From: Scolanthus callimorphus
Taxonomy: Eukaryota; Cnidaria; Anthozoa; Actiniaria; Edwardsiidae
Assembly: GCA_033964015.1 (NCBI GenBank)
Contig: CM066919.1
Span: 25,181,204-25,245,203, forward strand
Direction of reading: 5' to 3'
DNA length: 64,000 bases
A model generated the notes under the pieces. The model was not told where the DNA came from and did not search any database. It was given only the letters and a program-made list of their open reading frames with translations. The stretch's first letter is position 1. Every line of letters starts with the position of its first letter. Positions 23,401-35,430 of this stretch are shown here, piece by piece. The position numbers and the translations under genes were made by a program.

Positions 23401-26400
23401 CCATTAATAGTAACCGTTTTCCCATGAATGGATTATCGCTTACAAAAAACATTTTCGATCCAAATATGGGTTTTGCGCAAAACCCATAAATGGTTACCGT
23501 TTTCCCATGAATGGATTATTGCTTACAAAAAACATTTTCGATCCAAATATGGGTTTTGCGCAAAACCCATAAATGGTTACCGTTTTCCCATGAATGGATT
23601 ATCGCTTGCAAAACATTTTCGATCCAAATATGGGTTTTGCGCAAAACCCATAAATGGTTACCGTTTTCCCATAAATGGATTATTGCTTACAAAAAACATT
23701 TTCGATCCAAATATGTTTTTTTGCGCAAAACCCATAAATGGTTACCGTTTTCCTATGAATGGATTATCGCTTACAAAAACCATTTCGATCCAAATTTCGA
23801 TTTTACGGACAATGGTTCCATTTTCCCATGAAAGGATTATGACTTGCAAAGAGATTGGATTCAACGTTATCAGCGATTAAGATTGGCTGTGTTTCAACGA
23901 TGCGGATGGTTTGTGCATTCCCATAAAGAGGATGTCGCTTCTTAGCTTAAAACAATCTGGATTCAAAAGAGCGTTCATGAATACCATTGATGGTTTGTTG
24001 CCACTTAAGTAAACACAAAATACAAGACGGCGCTGCTCAATGTTTATGTCTCGAAAAGTCGTCTCTTCGTCTTATTGAAATTGACGCGACATTCAAACAA
24101 TTCGGCCAAAAATTCATCAACGGCAAAAACTCTACATGCGCAGATTTGAGATTTAAAACACCGGTCCTAAAAGCTTGATCTTCCATCCTTCAAGTGTTAA
24201 AAGTACACTGTTAAAGGTTTAGGGTGTTAGGTAACACCTTTGTAGTGGTGCTAGAAAAACACCTGTAGGCGGTGTGATCTTGTAGGTGTTACATTAACAC
24301 ATTAACACCATATTTGGTGTTAAGAGCGCTTGTCTGTAAATATCGACTCGCGAAATTTAAAAACTTTGCGAAATCGCTCAAACTTCATCTACCTCTACCT
24401 CTAGTGGATCTATAACTTCTGTGGAAATTTTAGTTCGATCAGATAAATATTTTAGGAGAACGGGGGCCGAGTTGAATCACTCTGCTGACTGCCGATTTTG
24501 AAGCCCGTTTTCGCCTTTTCTGCCGTACTTCAAAAGTCAACAAAATTCTAATGCTCGCACTTACCAATCAAATTATAACTACATTAAATCAAAAGAATAG
24601 ACTCTGCTTGCCATTCTGAGAGGAACATGACATCAATAGGTAAAATACTGAATATTGTACGTTTTTTAAAATCATTTTAAAATTTTTCACCTTGATTCCC
24701 GGGCTTAATTTCGAGCGCTTATTTCTCCGATGTAACCCGGAAATCAGTTGATTTGAAATTGCCATTCCCGAGAGCAATGCTTGAGGTCCGCATTTGTCAA
24801 ATAATATTTTTGGACCAGGCAAAATGAAAAGTTTTAACGCGCCCTACGAGTGAGCCCATTCGAAGACTAATAGTGACATCTTCAAGACACCTGTTGATCA
24901 CATTATGTCAGGCGAGCAGGGGCTAGCCTAGTGGATAAGACTTCGGACTTGAATGACAATGATGAGTATCGCACCCGAGAGTTTGAGTCATTGATGCAGC
25001 GTCAGGTGCTTTTTTCTTTTTCCCCATCTATGGAACATCCCAAAAACAGTGTAATGGGTTTAGCTCCTTTAACCCATAGTTAGTGTAACAGCTTTTTCCC
25101 ATTTGGTTTGAATGCGATTTTTACGGAAAAAAACTTTTTACATCCAATGGTTTTCAAAGAAATACCATTCAACAAATCGGTAGGTATTTTATGTAAAACC
25201 CATGAATGTGTTTGCTTCATAATCCATTATGTTTTGTGATGGCTTTTAAAATGGATTTTGCACAGTAACCATTTCGCATTAAGTGGTTATTGTGGAAAAA
25301 ACGCTTCAAAAATATATACGAAATGAATAAAATCCACAGTTTTTCAAATTTATTGTAAATGGATTTCACATACTTACCATTTTACATTTAACGTTTTTAA
25401 TCGGAAAAACCATGTTGGAAATATGCAGAAAACAGCTTGTATTTTGCTGTGAAACCCATTCCGATATTATAACATTAACCAAGAATGTTTTTTGTTGTAA
25501 AACCCATGAATGCATTTGGTTCTCCAAACCCATTCATGGTTTTGAATGGTTTTTCCAAAAAAAAAAACCAAAAAAAACTATTATGTTTTTTAGGAATTTT
25601 TTCCTGTGGCTAACAGATCAGTGGAGGGATGATTATTATCTCTTGGTAAAGAGTTTTTGTTCTGTAATTATAATTAATTTCAGAGAGGTTTTTGTTTCTT
25701 TCACAGAAACAAGACTTCTATGCACACCAAGAATGGATCAAGAAGTATGGACGGTTATGTGGGTAAGTACATTTATTACTCACAATTGATGTGAATGTTA
25801 GTACTGTTTCAGGGATTGTCGACCTCAGGACTTCAAAATCTGGAGACTGCATTGAAATGTTGAAATTTCCTGAAATTCTCCTAGGAGAAATACGGTAAAC
25901 ATATGGCAGTTTTCTTGATGTTTTCCCGGGAGATGAAGCGAAAAACCTTCGAGACTCCTGCATTTTCATGCTGCACCATTGTCGTCTGTTATATGACTGC
26001 ACTAACTTCACTAAAATTTTACTTACTGGTTTGACCTGCTGGCTGCTATGGTATTTTATGGCAATTAGAATGGATTTCAGATTAGTGTTTTTAAAAGTAA
26101 ATCAGACTTACATTTTTCTATGTGCCTATTACAGTCATAAGGTGGAAAATATAGCAAATACTGAAAACACAGTCTCAGTGACTCTATTAATTTATGTACT
26201 ATTAATTTTAAATACTAGCATTTCCTAGACGTTTTTTACACTTGTGTTGGTACATAATACAGCGACACTCTGTATTATTCTGTGTGTAAAGACAGTGAGA
26301 TGGTACAAAGATTACCCCACCCCATTCATTTATTGCATGAAGTGCAAGTGTCTCCTTTTGTATGTAGATCTATCAGGCCAAAAAGTATCATTTGCTCCTG

Positions 26401-29400
26401 CTATTTGAATTATGCTTAGGTACTACCAAGGGCAGGTCCCAGTAATACTGGTTGCTGATCCAGAGATGGTGAAACAGATCCTTGTCAAGGAGTTTACCAA
26501 GTTTGTTAACCGCCCTGTAAGTATAGCCTGCCTAGCAAGCATTTCGTGTGGGTTTCAGAGGCCGAGGGCCAGGGCCTCACCCTTCCCCACCATCCCATAT
26601 TATTTCATTCAGCCAAGTCGTCGAAAATCTCTCATGTACTTCTTTTCTCTGACCCTAAAACTCCATGGAAACCCTTGCTATGCAGGCTACCCTGTAAGGA
26701 AAACAGTGTCTGCATGATCCCTTGATAAAACTATCTAGTGGGTGCGAAAAGTAAATCTCTAAATCACACGTCTAAAGACATTTACGTAAGCTACATTTGA
26801 ACCCAGCATTTGAAAGGGTTCCCGTTAATTAGTAAAACTCGCAAGATTGAGAACGATTGGCCTTTACCCCAGAAACTTTGTGCTAAATAGATTAATTTCA
26901 AGGTGCTTTTACTTTAATTCCTATTGGTATGGATAAATTTAATTGATGTGGGTTTTGGGGCTGTTCTAGGTCCAGGCAGGTGCAGCATTAAGGCCTCTCA
27001 ACAAGGGGTTGTTGCAGGTTGTAGATGACGATTGGCGAAGGATCAGGAATACCATCACACCAACCTTTAGTGCTGTCAAACTGAAACAGGTCAGGGTGAA
27101 ATTTTTTAGCATCTAGTTCCCGCCAAGCAGAGGCTTCTTTTTCTTTGTATTTCGTTGGACTGATTGGCAGGAGGAACAGATACCTCTGCTCTTTCGAAAT
27201 GAGCTCCGCTGTGCACCAATGTTGTTGTTCTTAGTAAATAAATATAACTGAAATGGTGTGGGGGCTCAAGTAACATCAGTGGTCCTTAGAAATGTGTTCA
27301 ATCTGTAAAGTGGACTCGAGTCAGAAAGCCATCAAAGGTTGAAAAGGTTGCGGACGGCATAACAGAGGGACTTTCAACCCAGAGCAGGATCTCTTTCCTT
27401 CCTGCTCATCAGCCTAGTGAATTCAGAGGAATAGAGGCCTCTGCTAGCAGAGAAGCATATAGCAATATTTTATTATTTTATACTTACAGGGATTCTACTT
27501 CCGTTACTAATTGTTAATTTTCACAGGAAAGCTGCATCATCTCTTTAAAATAACAAATTAAAATGACCTTTTTTAAGTGTCATTGTTGTCTTAGTGCATT
27601 TTCAAAAGGGAAAAGACCCAGTGTGAACAATCAATGGCTTCTTCAAGGGATCAGCAATTTATTAGAGCAATAGGGGAGAAAGGGTGCTTGCATGGGAACT
27701 GCTGGTATAGAAAAAAAAAACTTGTCGTTTCTGAGGATGTTTATTTTTGGATAACCAAGTCTTTCCCCTGGAAATTGTTCATAGTAGGAAATTTTCTGAA
27801 AAAGCTAAACACATGTTTGGGTTGTAGGTGCAGGGGCATAGCCAGGAATTTGGGTGGGGGGGGGGGGGGGGGGGGGGGTGAAAACATGGGACAAAAATTT
27901 TCAAATTTCCTCCAGTAAATACAGTAAATGTATGGGAAAATCTCCCGAGAAAGGGGGGGGGGGGGGGGGGGGGGGGTGGCGCTGCCCCATGTACCCCCCC
28001 CCCCCCCATGCCCCTGAGGTGTACCAAACGGTTATCAGCAAACATTCATGTGCAAACATTCCTATTATATTATTTATGTCAATAGTCGAGTCTTGAATTC
28101 TCTGCTCTGTCGCTGAATTCACAACTTTTACATCAAATTGATGCTCTGGCTGTATTTATACACCTTGATGCTTATTCAGTGGTAGAGCAGATAATTCGAA
28201 ACTGGACTATCAATTTTCATGTATGAGAGTACTCACAGAACCAGGTTACACTGTCAGATCTTTTATTACTTTATGATTATTTATTAATTTGATCGAATTG
28301 CAGATTGTGCCTTTAGTTAATGCTGCATGTGAGACATTAGTCAAACAGCTGGGAAAGTTAGTGAAAGTGGAAAAAGCATTGACGTGTTCCGGTAGGTACT
28401 GTGGGGTGGGATGGGACTGTACTTTCAGCAGTAGGATTGCAGGACTTTTTAAAAAAAGCTGCAGGCACAGCCTTGGGAAGTGGAACGAGGACACACCAGT
28501 GGCTGCAAAGCAGGCTAAGACTTGAGCATGTGCAGTACTTCTGCCAAAGTCCTACGAAAAATTTACGGAAGCCCTAGTATCTGCGGAAGGCCACTGGACA
28601 CCTTTTTTGCCAACAAAGGTGAAATACAAGATGTTTCCCAGAAAGAGGCTTTGTGGCTCTTTTGCCAGCCAGCAGCGATAAGTGAATTTTTTTTTTCGAA
28701 AACAGACGGTTTCAACAGTTTTCAGCGAAAGCTCAATCAAATCTTATGTAAGAATGCCTATATAATGCAAATTTCAGTTCCTTTTTCTTAATAATTGTAT
28801 ACTGTAGGATTCACTAGTCATATTTTATAACATTTTGATGAAACAACCGTGACATAGTCCCTTTAATATGAATGGGGTTCAGTGGCGGATCCAGGATTTT
28901 TCAGAGGGGCTCCGTTTCTTCTTCACTCCTTCGAAGACTGACAGGCAATATAATTTGCAGAGCTCGGCCATGCATGGTCTTAGTATCACAATAAAGGATT
29001 ATCCTCATTGTTTTGGTGCTCAATGGGGGTTCCATGGACCCCTTCGAACCCTCCCCCCCCCCCCCCCCCCCCCTGGATCGCCCTTGTGCTGAAGATCAAG
29101 ATGTCTAGTACTTGTGTGCCGAATTTGGAGGAATGTCAGGTGAGTGACAAATTAGGTACTTGTGGCACTTGAAACTGCAAGGATGACAAATCATTTCTGT
29201 TTTAGGACGTATGGGAGATTTACTATGGAGACAATTGTTAGTACCGCATTTGGGATCGACAGTGACGCCCAGACCAACCCAGATGACCCATTTGTACCAA
29301 ATGCACAGAAACTGTTTGCCAGTACTGGTGTCTTACAGCTGATAAATAGTGAGTTGTTTTGATTAAGAGCCCTTTGTCAGCCACACGTCCTTTTGAAAGG

Positions 29401-32400
29401 AAACAGTAGCCTACGAATCACGCGTTTCCGTAGAGTTTTCAGGCGGAGAAACTCGGGGCGCAAAATGGATGGAGGACGGAGGGCAACATCTCAAAAGGAG
29501 ATGGCCCTGGGGTGTTAACCGTTGCTCACGGCAAAACGGTTATTCCGGTTGGATCGAATGCCAGTGATTCAGTCAATGTTTCGGTCGCACCGGTTGGAAC
29601 GAGGTTGTCTCGCCATTCCGGTTGGAACAACAAAACGGAATTTTCTGTACCATTGGGTAATCAACCGGTCCAACCGATCACAACCGGTTTCATGAACAAA
29701 TAAGGTAACCGATCGGAATGGTAAGTGCCATTCCATTTGATATTTCGCGGTATTTCATCCCAACCATTGACCAATGATAAGCACCCCTGGTCTTCCCGGT
29801 CTTCCTAAGAATTTTTGAAGTAAATTAACATCCGTCGTTCCTAAAGTAAAGGTCACGCTGAGAAAAATATCATTACCGCTTTCCGACCAGCTTCCCGCTT
29901 TTGTTTTTGGCGCGTGCTTCCACCACAGGAAGCCCGCCACCTGGCAATAACCGCACACGTCGTGCCATGATATAATCGTATTTTGCGCCATTTTCAGATA
30001 TGTTTCCTGTCGCCCGGCCTCTTCTCGGACTTCTTCTCCGTCTTGGTGTATTTAGCCAATCAGAGCGTGGCCAGGCTACACGCTTCCTGATTGATGCGGC
30101 GACACAGATTGTTGAAATGCGGAAGAAAGCGGGAGCCGCACTGGTAGGTGGGCAGTTTGGGACACAATCAGTTGAAAAGAAAGGTTCACTTCGTTTGCTG
30201 TGCAAACTGTTATTTACCGTCAGCTGTTAGAAAAATTACTAAGCTCGTTAAGGGGGTCTCGAGACGTCCGACACTTGCTGGCCGTATAGCTCAATAGCTT
30301 CAATAGCATCAAACACAAGGTCTTCAAGCCATGCACACAATTTAAATTGCGCGTTTGCTGTTCTCGGTGTTCTATATACAAACATTCTCAGCTAAATGAA
30401 ATAGGTGTACTACGTGTGACTTTGATTGACAGAGAAAGGATTTGCTCGAACTCATGCTTTCCGCGGAGATGAAAGACGAACAGGGTAACCGCATCAGCAA
30501 GCTCACGGATGACGAGATCATTGCCCAGTCCTTCACGTTCATTCTAGCGGGATACGAGACTACAAGTAACGCCTTGGCGTTTTCTTCATTTTTGCTTGCG
30601 ATGAACCCGGAAAAGCAAGACAAACTGATCGAGGAGATCGATGGTGTCACTTTAGATGTGAGTAGTTAAGGGTTCTCTTAGGGTTCTCACCAGTGTGAGT
30701 AAAGATGCTTGGGAAGGCGCGCGCGCGGTTCCCTTTTAGTGTTTCATGCATTTTCGAACCCAGAGCTCTTGGCTCGTCACCTCGCAGGGGGCTCTTGTAG
30801 CAGCTATTTGAGGGCCTTCGGTGATTGGCTGATTTGAACGTCGCTGTATGCGCAGACCATTCTTTCTATCATCGGCTCGGTGTCCTTCTCGGTCATGGCT
30901 AAAAGGGATGACCGTCATTCTCGTACCCAGAGCTCCCCGGGCTTGTCACCTCGGGTTTTTTTTTGTGCCATACGGTAGGGGGACACCGCGGCAAAACGCA
31001 GTTGACATGCGTCAAGATTCACTGGCCTGTGAAATGAAGACAATTGAAAAAATCTGCATAACAACAGCGAACGATCAATTTTGATTTTGAAGGCGATTTT
31101 TGGCCTTAAGTTTGTGTCTTGAGCTTAATATTTCGAAGTTTTCGAAGACAGCACGAGATGCTTTTGTTCTGTAGATTACTTCTTTTGTTTTCGTTTCACA
31201 GGAAGTGAATATTTAGCGCATGGCAAATGCGTTTTGCCGCGGTGTTCGGTAGGGGTATTAAGAAAAAGGCACAAAAAAAACACCCAAATGCAATAAAATC
31301 GCTGCAGGAGCACTTTATTTGACAACTACAACATTCCGAGGAGATGTCACATGATTTTATCTCAATATTTACATTTACGTATAATTTTTACAGCGACAAC
31401 GTTGCATGTTTCTTTCACAGTACCCCACATGACTAGAGCTTGGATCGCCTGTGGCTTAACTATTTCCAAAACATTTCGCAATGGGTTAGGAAAAAATTCG
31501 CCCGGGTCAAATTAAAAAATCGTTGGGTCTTGGGTAGGCTAAAAACTCACTGGGTAGAGCCAAAATTTCCGCTGCGTTGGGTTTCGGTGGGTCTGTTACA
31601 GAGGGGTGTTTTTCTGTCGCTTTAGGCAGCTGATCTCGACTACGATACAGTACAAAACCTGCCATATATGGACATGGTTATTCAGGAGAGCCTTCGCTTG
31701 TTTCCACCGGCGTTCAGGTACAACCTATATTGGACTTCATTATGCCGTTTTAGTATTAGCATTGACAATAGCATTTTAGTATTGACAATAGACTAGTGGT
31801 CTCTATTGTCAATGCTGCGTTCTGATTGGTTGAGCTACTAGTAGGCTATAATGCTTGTATCAGCGGCTTCCCCCAGGGTGAAACCACGGGCAACGAGGGG
31901 CATTTGTAGAGATTGTAAGGCAATTTTTGCCCTGCTTTTGAAGGATAGCACTTACCCACGCGTCTACCCTGGAAATTTGTATATGGTCAGTGGTATTCTC
32001 TACAAGAAAATTTACCGCCGTTGGATGTCTTGGATGTGACAAAATACTCGGGGCCATGCCTCAATTGCAAAAAACAGATGCCGTCATTAAAGCCCTAAAA
32101 ATGAAAATCGAAATCTCTGGGCTGCAAAACTTGCGTCATAGTCATATGTGAACAATGGACTTCTCATGTGAAGGCCAAATCTGACAATCTGGAGGAAGTC
32201 TAGATCCATGTACGTATCCAAAAATCATGATAACAATAGTACCGAAAACCATATTTTTTCCAAGGGGTTAGGGATTTTGTCATAACTTTATCGCCCCATA
32301 CCCAGGGGATTTTGAGCAATTTGATAAAGCAGTTTGACAAATCCCCCTGGGATTTAAAAGCCAGAACATGGCAAATGACCAGACCAGAAAATTTGGCTAA

Positions 32401-34361
32401 ACAAATTGACCTGCTACTCAAGTGTGATTTGACTAAAGCAATAGCCCATTTCGCGGTTAAAATCCCTGTATTATACACCAAAAAGATGCTCAGGCGGGCA
32501 AAGTTCTCTGTGGGCACTTCCCTTTGCCAAAATACTGTAGCAAGTCATTTTGATCTACCTGCTAGTAGTGGCGAAAAACTTTCTCAACTTTCCCGCCATT
32601 TGAACTACACGCGCGCTTGAAGAAACATTGCCCGCTTGAGCCTCTCTGGTGTATAATACAGGCTTCTCAAAAGTGCCGCGTTTTTAACCGCGAAATGGGC
32701 TATTATTCCTCTCGCCCTCATGGCATTCGGCCTCGTGGGCTATTGACTCAGAGCCCAGTGGCTGATCGGTTGTGGACCTCCCTTAAAAAGACCCCCTCCC
32801 CTGGACTTTCCAGTCGTGAATCAGACCCTATCCCCTGGAATTTCTACCCTCATAAAGGACCCCCTCTCTGGATTTCCATTTATTCTGGCAAAATACCCCT
32901 GGAAAATCTGTTTTTGGATAAAATGTCCATGGAAAGTCACCTTTTTACCCCTCCCCCTTAGAATTTCCAATCTCCAGACACACACCCTCCCGTGGAACTT
33001 CCAGAGTCCAAAAAAAAACCCCCGGAAAATTTTCCGTAGGTCCTCAAACCCCCCCCCCCCCCCCCCCCCCGTGCGGTTTAAAAATGCGATCAGCCATTCG
33101 GGCTCGAGGAATAATTGTTGAATATCCGTGACTGTCACAACTTCGAGATCATCAATTCACTAATTATGCGCACCGAGAAGTAGATTTTGATTTATCTTTT
33201 GAAACTAATCGTGGAGAACCTAAGTAGCCGTTTCAGTACAAAACTAACATGCTTATCCTTGTTTGTTTATTTCCACTCAGGTATGGCCGTATCTGTAACG
33301 AATCCTGCACCATCAACGGACAGTTCTTTCCGAAAGGTTGCTTAGCCATGGTGCCTGCCTACGCCATGCACAGGGATCCTGAGCTCTGGCCAGACCCTCT
33401 CAAATTTGAGCCTGAAAGGTAATACGCCTTTATTGAGCAATATTGATTTATAATATAGCTAGGATATAACGCGCGCTCTGATTGGTTCTATTTCACCAAT
33501 AAAGTAATGGTTCTCCCTCACTGTATCATAAGAGCATTAGGGCATAACTTTCTATGACTTGACACTTGATGATGTTGGGAGAGACACTCGAAATGTTTTA
33601 AAATCACTCGCCTACGCTTATGATTTTTTAACGTTCTCGTGTCTCTGCCCCCTCCACTGCCTCCTTTACCTCCCTCTCTTCTCGGTCCCCTTCTTTTAAT
33701 CGTCTCATTCTTTACCCCGCAGGTTCACGGCTGAAGCAAAGCAAGCGCGTCATCCCTTTGCGCATGTCCCGTTTGGTGGTGGACCACGCATCTGCGTCGG
33801 CATGAGATTCGCGCTGCTAGAAGCCAAGATGGCGCTTTTCCACATTCTCAAGAGGTACCGACTTGAGAAGTGCCCGGAAACAGAGGTAATATGCCAGATG
33901 TAATATTATAACAATCTGGGGCGTGGCCAGCATTTGAGGAAGGGGAGTTCACAACTACTGAAAACGTATGATGACCCTGAACATTTTTGACAATTTTTCC
34001 TTTAATGTTCACTTTATTTTTCATCCTAAAAGGGGAGGTCTCACTTCATTCCAAAAGGGAACTCTCGTGCACCTTAGGACCCTCTCCCCTTCTTGGTCAC
34101 ACCCCTGACATATGTTGGGGGTTTTCTGTAACCAAGCTTGCGTGGATGTCTTGCCTTGTGGCACGTATTCGGACGTTACGTTGAAATGGCTGTATACGAA
34201 GACCAGTGTCTAGACCATACATTGTTGTTTATAAATGTGTTAGTATGTTTTTCTATAATTTTTGTTTTTGATATCATTCTTAGGTCCCCATCACACTTAA
34301 GGGTACTATCACCATGTGTCCAAAGAACGGAATCTACCTGCGTATCGCCAAACGCAACTAA
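17493..34361 (+). CDS. Cytochrome P450, CYP3/clan-3-like microsomal mono-oxygenase
   Basis: Thirteen exons join in phase to 511 codons: 17493-17578, 21345-21444, 25707-25762, 26420-26516, 26970-27089, 28304-28395, 29206-29348, 29998-30143, 30433-30657, 31626-31717, 33281-33418, 33723-33885 and 34284-34361. Residues about 12-29 are an N-terminal membrane anchor, followed by the proline hinge LGLPGPKPWP. The C-helix is WRRIR (about 135), the oxygen-binding I-helix AGYETT (319-324), the K-helix ESLR (376-379), then PERF. The haem loop FGGGPRICVG puts the axial thiolate at Cys456. All required residues are present and the length fits the family (about 500). Spacing and sequence resemble CYP3A proteins most, which suggests oxidation of lipids or xenobiotics at the ER; the substrate cannot be read. 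Exon 6 needs the second of two overlapping GT sites (28396) to keep frame. Confidence 0.93.
18337..18386. repeat. Degenerate telomere-like CCCTAA repeats
   Basis: ACCCTAACCTAACCCTACCC and following bases are imperfect CCCTAA hexamers, a short interstitial tract. Confidence 0.55.
20155..20250. repeat. Short tandem GCGCATAATTTC repeat
   Basis: Four or five units of about 20 bp share GCGCATAATTTC followed by GTATTTTTA or AGAAAAAAT. Confidence 0.7.
21017..21119. repeat. Long hairpin: 47-bp inverted repeat
   Basis: Arms 21017-21063 and 21073-21119 are reverse complements with one mismatch, separated by a nine-base loop (TTTATTTCA). Arm text includes GGACCTTTATTTATTGGCAA. It is followed by CTGAAT repeats at about 21143-21165. 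Confidence 0.9.
21466..21719. mobile_element. MITE with AGAGCGG ends
   Basis: AGAGCGGTTTTCACATGACT at the left is mirrored by AGTCATGTGAAATCCGCTCT at the right. The interior holds further inverted motifs around TTGGCTGAGAAAAA. It lies just inside P450 intron 2, and its ends resemble the element at 61. Confidence 0.75.
22156..23800. repeat. 83-bp minisatellite, about 20 copies
   Basis: Units repeat every 83 bp (for example ATGAATGGATTA at 22184, 22267, 22350 and on). Each contains the perfect palindrome ATGGGTTTTGCGCAAAACCC plus AT, and ACCGTTTTCCCAT. A variant unit with TTTCAACCAGAATTGTTTGT recurs near 22130, 23040 and 23370, giving a higher-order pattern. The overlapping 75-codon frames are a by-product of the period and are not genes. 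Confidence 0.95.
24914..24995 (+). repeat. tRNA-like (SINE-type) fragment
   Basis: TAGCCTAGTGG fits a pol III A box and GTTTGAGTC a degenerate B box about 55 bases on. The sequence does not close into an acceptor stem, so it is not a functional tRNA gene. Confidence 0.45.
27831..28016. mobile_element. Short DNA element with CAGGGGCATA ends
   Basis: It begins CAGGGGCATAGCCAGGAATT and ends CATGCCCCTG, with AGGTG directly on both sides. Long G and C runs fill both halves. A truncated relative is at 18196-18334. Confidence 0.7.
28880..29085. mobile_element. Short DNA element with CAGTGGCGGATCC ends
   Basis: The left end CAGTGGCGGATCCAGG is mirrored by CCTGGATCGCCCTTG after a long C run. It lies in P450 intron 6. 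Confidence 0.6.
30982..31246. mobile_element. MITE with ACACCGCGGCAAAACGCA ends
   Basis: The ends are inverted copies of ACACCGCGGCAAAACGCA. CGGTAGGGG flanks both sides (30973-30981 and 31247-31255), a duplication of eight or nine bases. That size suggests a hAT or Mutator-type element; there is no transposase. It lies in P450 intron 9. Confidence 0.75.
32441..32703. mobile_element. MITE-like inverted repeat
   Basis: ATAGCCCATTTCGCGGTTAA at the left is mirrored by TTAACCGCGAAATGGGCTAT at the right, with a second matching block (TGTATTATACACC / GGTGTATAATACA). It lies in P450 intron 10. Confidence 0.7.
32760..33070. repeat. Cluster of CCCTGGAATTTCCA motifs
   Basis: Degenerate units of about 30-40 bp carry CCCCTGGAA, GGATTTCCA, TAGAATTTCCA and GTGGAACTTCCAGAG, ending in a C run near 33050. 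The same motif family recurs at 35005, 35715 and 39070 and around the gypsy element. Confidence 0.6.
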
Positions 34362-35004
34362 AACGCTTCCTGGAAAGTTTGTTTTTCCTGGAAACACGTA
34401 CTAATGGAACTACCTGGAGACTCTGCACAGCTCCTTAGTGCCGGCGCTCAAGAAACCGAACTTCGCACGACTTTTTCACGCAGATCACAGATGCTGCTTT
34501 TTTCAGGACTTCTTTCACTTCGACAGAAAACTAAAACGATGAACTAGCTCTTGACAGAAGTTCATAACTGAAGGTTTCCATGCCATGTATTTTGAACCAC
34601 GTCTATGTACTCACTAAATCCAGTCAAAACGCGCGTCTATGATTTGGTTGCGAGATCCGACCAGACCCAGCCTGAAGACCTCACTATTCAATAACTTGAT
34701 TTTCACTTAATTAACATTGTCATTAGACGAAATGTCAAGAAATTTTAGAAATAACGCATATAGAGGAGCTATATTTTTCTCATCATAATTTATTGATTAT
34801 CATCATATCAATACAAAATTGTGATTATAGTAATTAAACGAAATAATAATAATAAACTTTATTTACCCACGGTAGCCTCATCAGTTAATGTGATACGTTT
34901 TGATCTGCTCAGGGTGCCATATTCGAGATTAAGTTAATGTGTAAGCTAGACCAAGTTTACGTTCTAATGGCCAGTTGCATTTAAATTCTGCACTACCCCT
35001 GTAG

Positions 35005-35060
35005 GACCTCGGAATTCCAGAGTGGGTGTGGTCGTCAAAAAGCACTGGAATTCCAGGGTG
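35005..35060. repeat. GGAATTCCAG repeat pair
   Basis: CGGAATTCCAGAGTGGGTG and TGGAATTCCAGGGTGGGTA occur 33 bases apart, members of the GGAAATTCC family. Confidence 0.5.
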
Positions 35061-35185
35061 GGTACCCTGGTGCAGGAGCAAAATTCCTGGCTCAGGCGCA
35101 AAGTCGCACAGGCAAACTCAGGTTATAACTTTTTTGCCTTTCCCTCTATTTTTACAATTCTACTGATTTTCTTAAACCTAATTAA

Positions 35186-35430
35186 AGGGGCTCTCGCACG
35201 CTTGCTGGTCACCTCTGACAAGAAAATAGCTGAAATTGCAATCCAATTCCATCCGCTCGATAGCAGGTCAAAACAACCTAGAATTGCATTTGTCTAAGAC
35301 TTGAAAGGTTTTTCTATTAATTTGGAGGATTATTTTGATTACTACAGGCAATTGTACATATGTTTTTATGGCTACAATTTTGCTTATTTTATGTTCACGG
35401 TGGACCAATATTAAGCGTGCCAATGCCCCT
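35186..35430. mobile_element. TTAA-flanked MITE, copy 1
   Basis: The 245-bp element has left end AGGGGCTCTCGCACGCTT and right end AAGCGTGCCAATGCCCCT, flanked by TTAA on both sides. TTAA duplication is typical of piggyBac-like and Kolobok-like elements. It matches 36939-37185 throughout. Confidence 0.8.

Larger units (their letters stand above)
21854..25608. mobile_element. CACTA-like element with internal satellite
   Basis: The left end is CACAGGGAAAAATTCCTAAA and the right end, read on the minus strand, is CACAGGAAAAAATTCCTAAA; similarity continues through CATAATGG/CATAATAG. GCT flanks both sides (21851-21853 and 25609-25611). CACWG ends with a three-base duplication are diagnostic of CACTA/EnSpm (CMC) elements. 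Subterminal regions (21870-22180 and 25060-25590) are packed with AAACCAT/ATGGTTT motifs. The core carries the 83-bp array. No transposase frame is visible. It occupies P450 intron 2. Confidence 0.7.

Noticed and set aside
22156..23800. CRISPR array
   Set aside because: Repeats are head-to-tail with no unique spacers, in an animal intron.
22184..23880. A run of overlapping 75- to 150-codon frames with similar peptides
   Set aside because: They come from the 83-bp period passing through all three frames; identical nucleotide units, no codon bias and no start context.
24914..24995. Functional tRNA gene
   Set aside because: A and B boxes are recognisable but the stems do not close; better explained as SINE-type sequence.
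27628..28122. Gly-rich and Pro-rich frames on both strands
   Set aside because: Translations of G and C runs in the CAGGGGCATA element.
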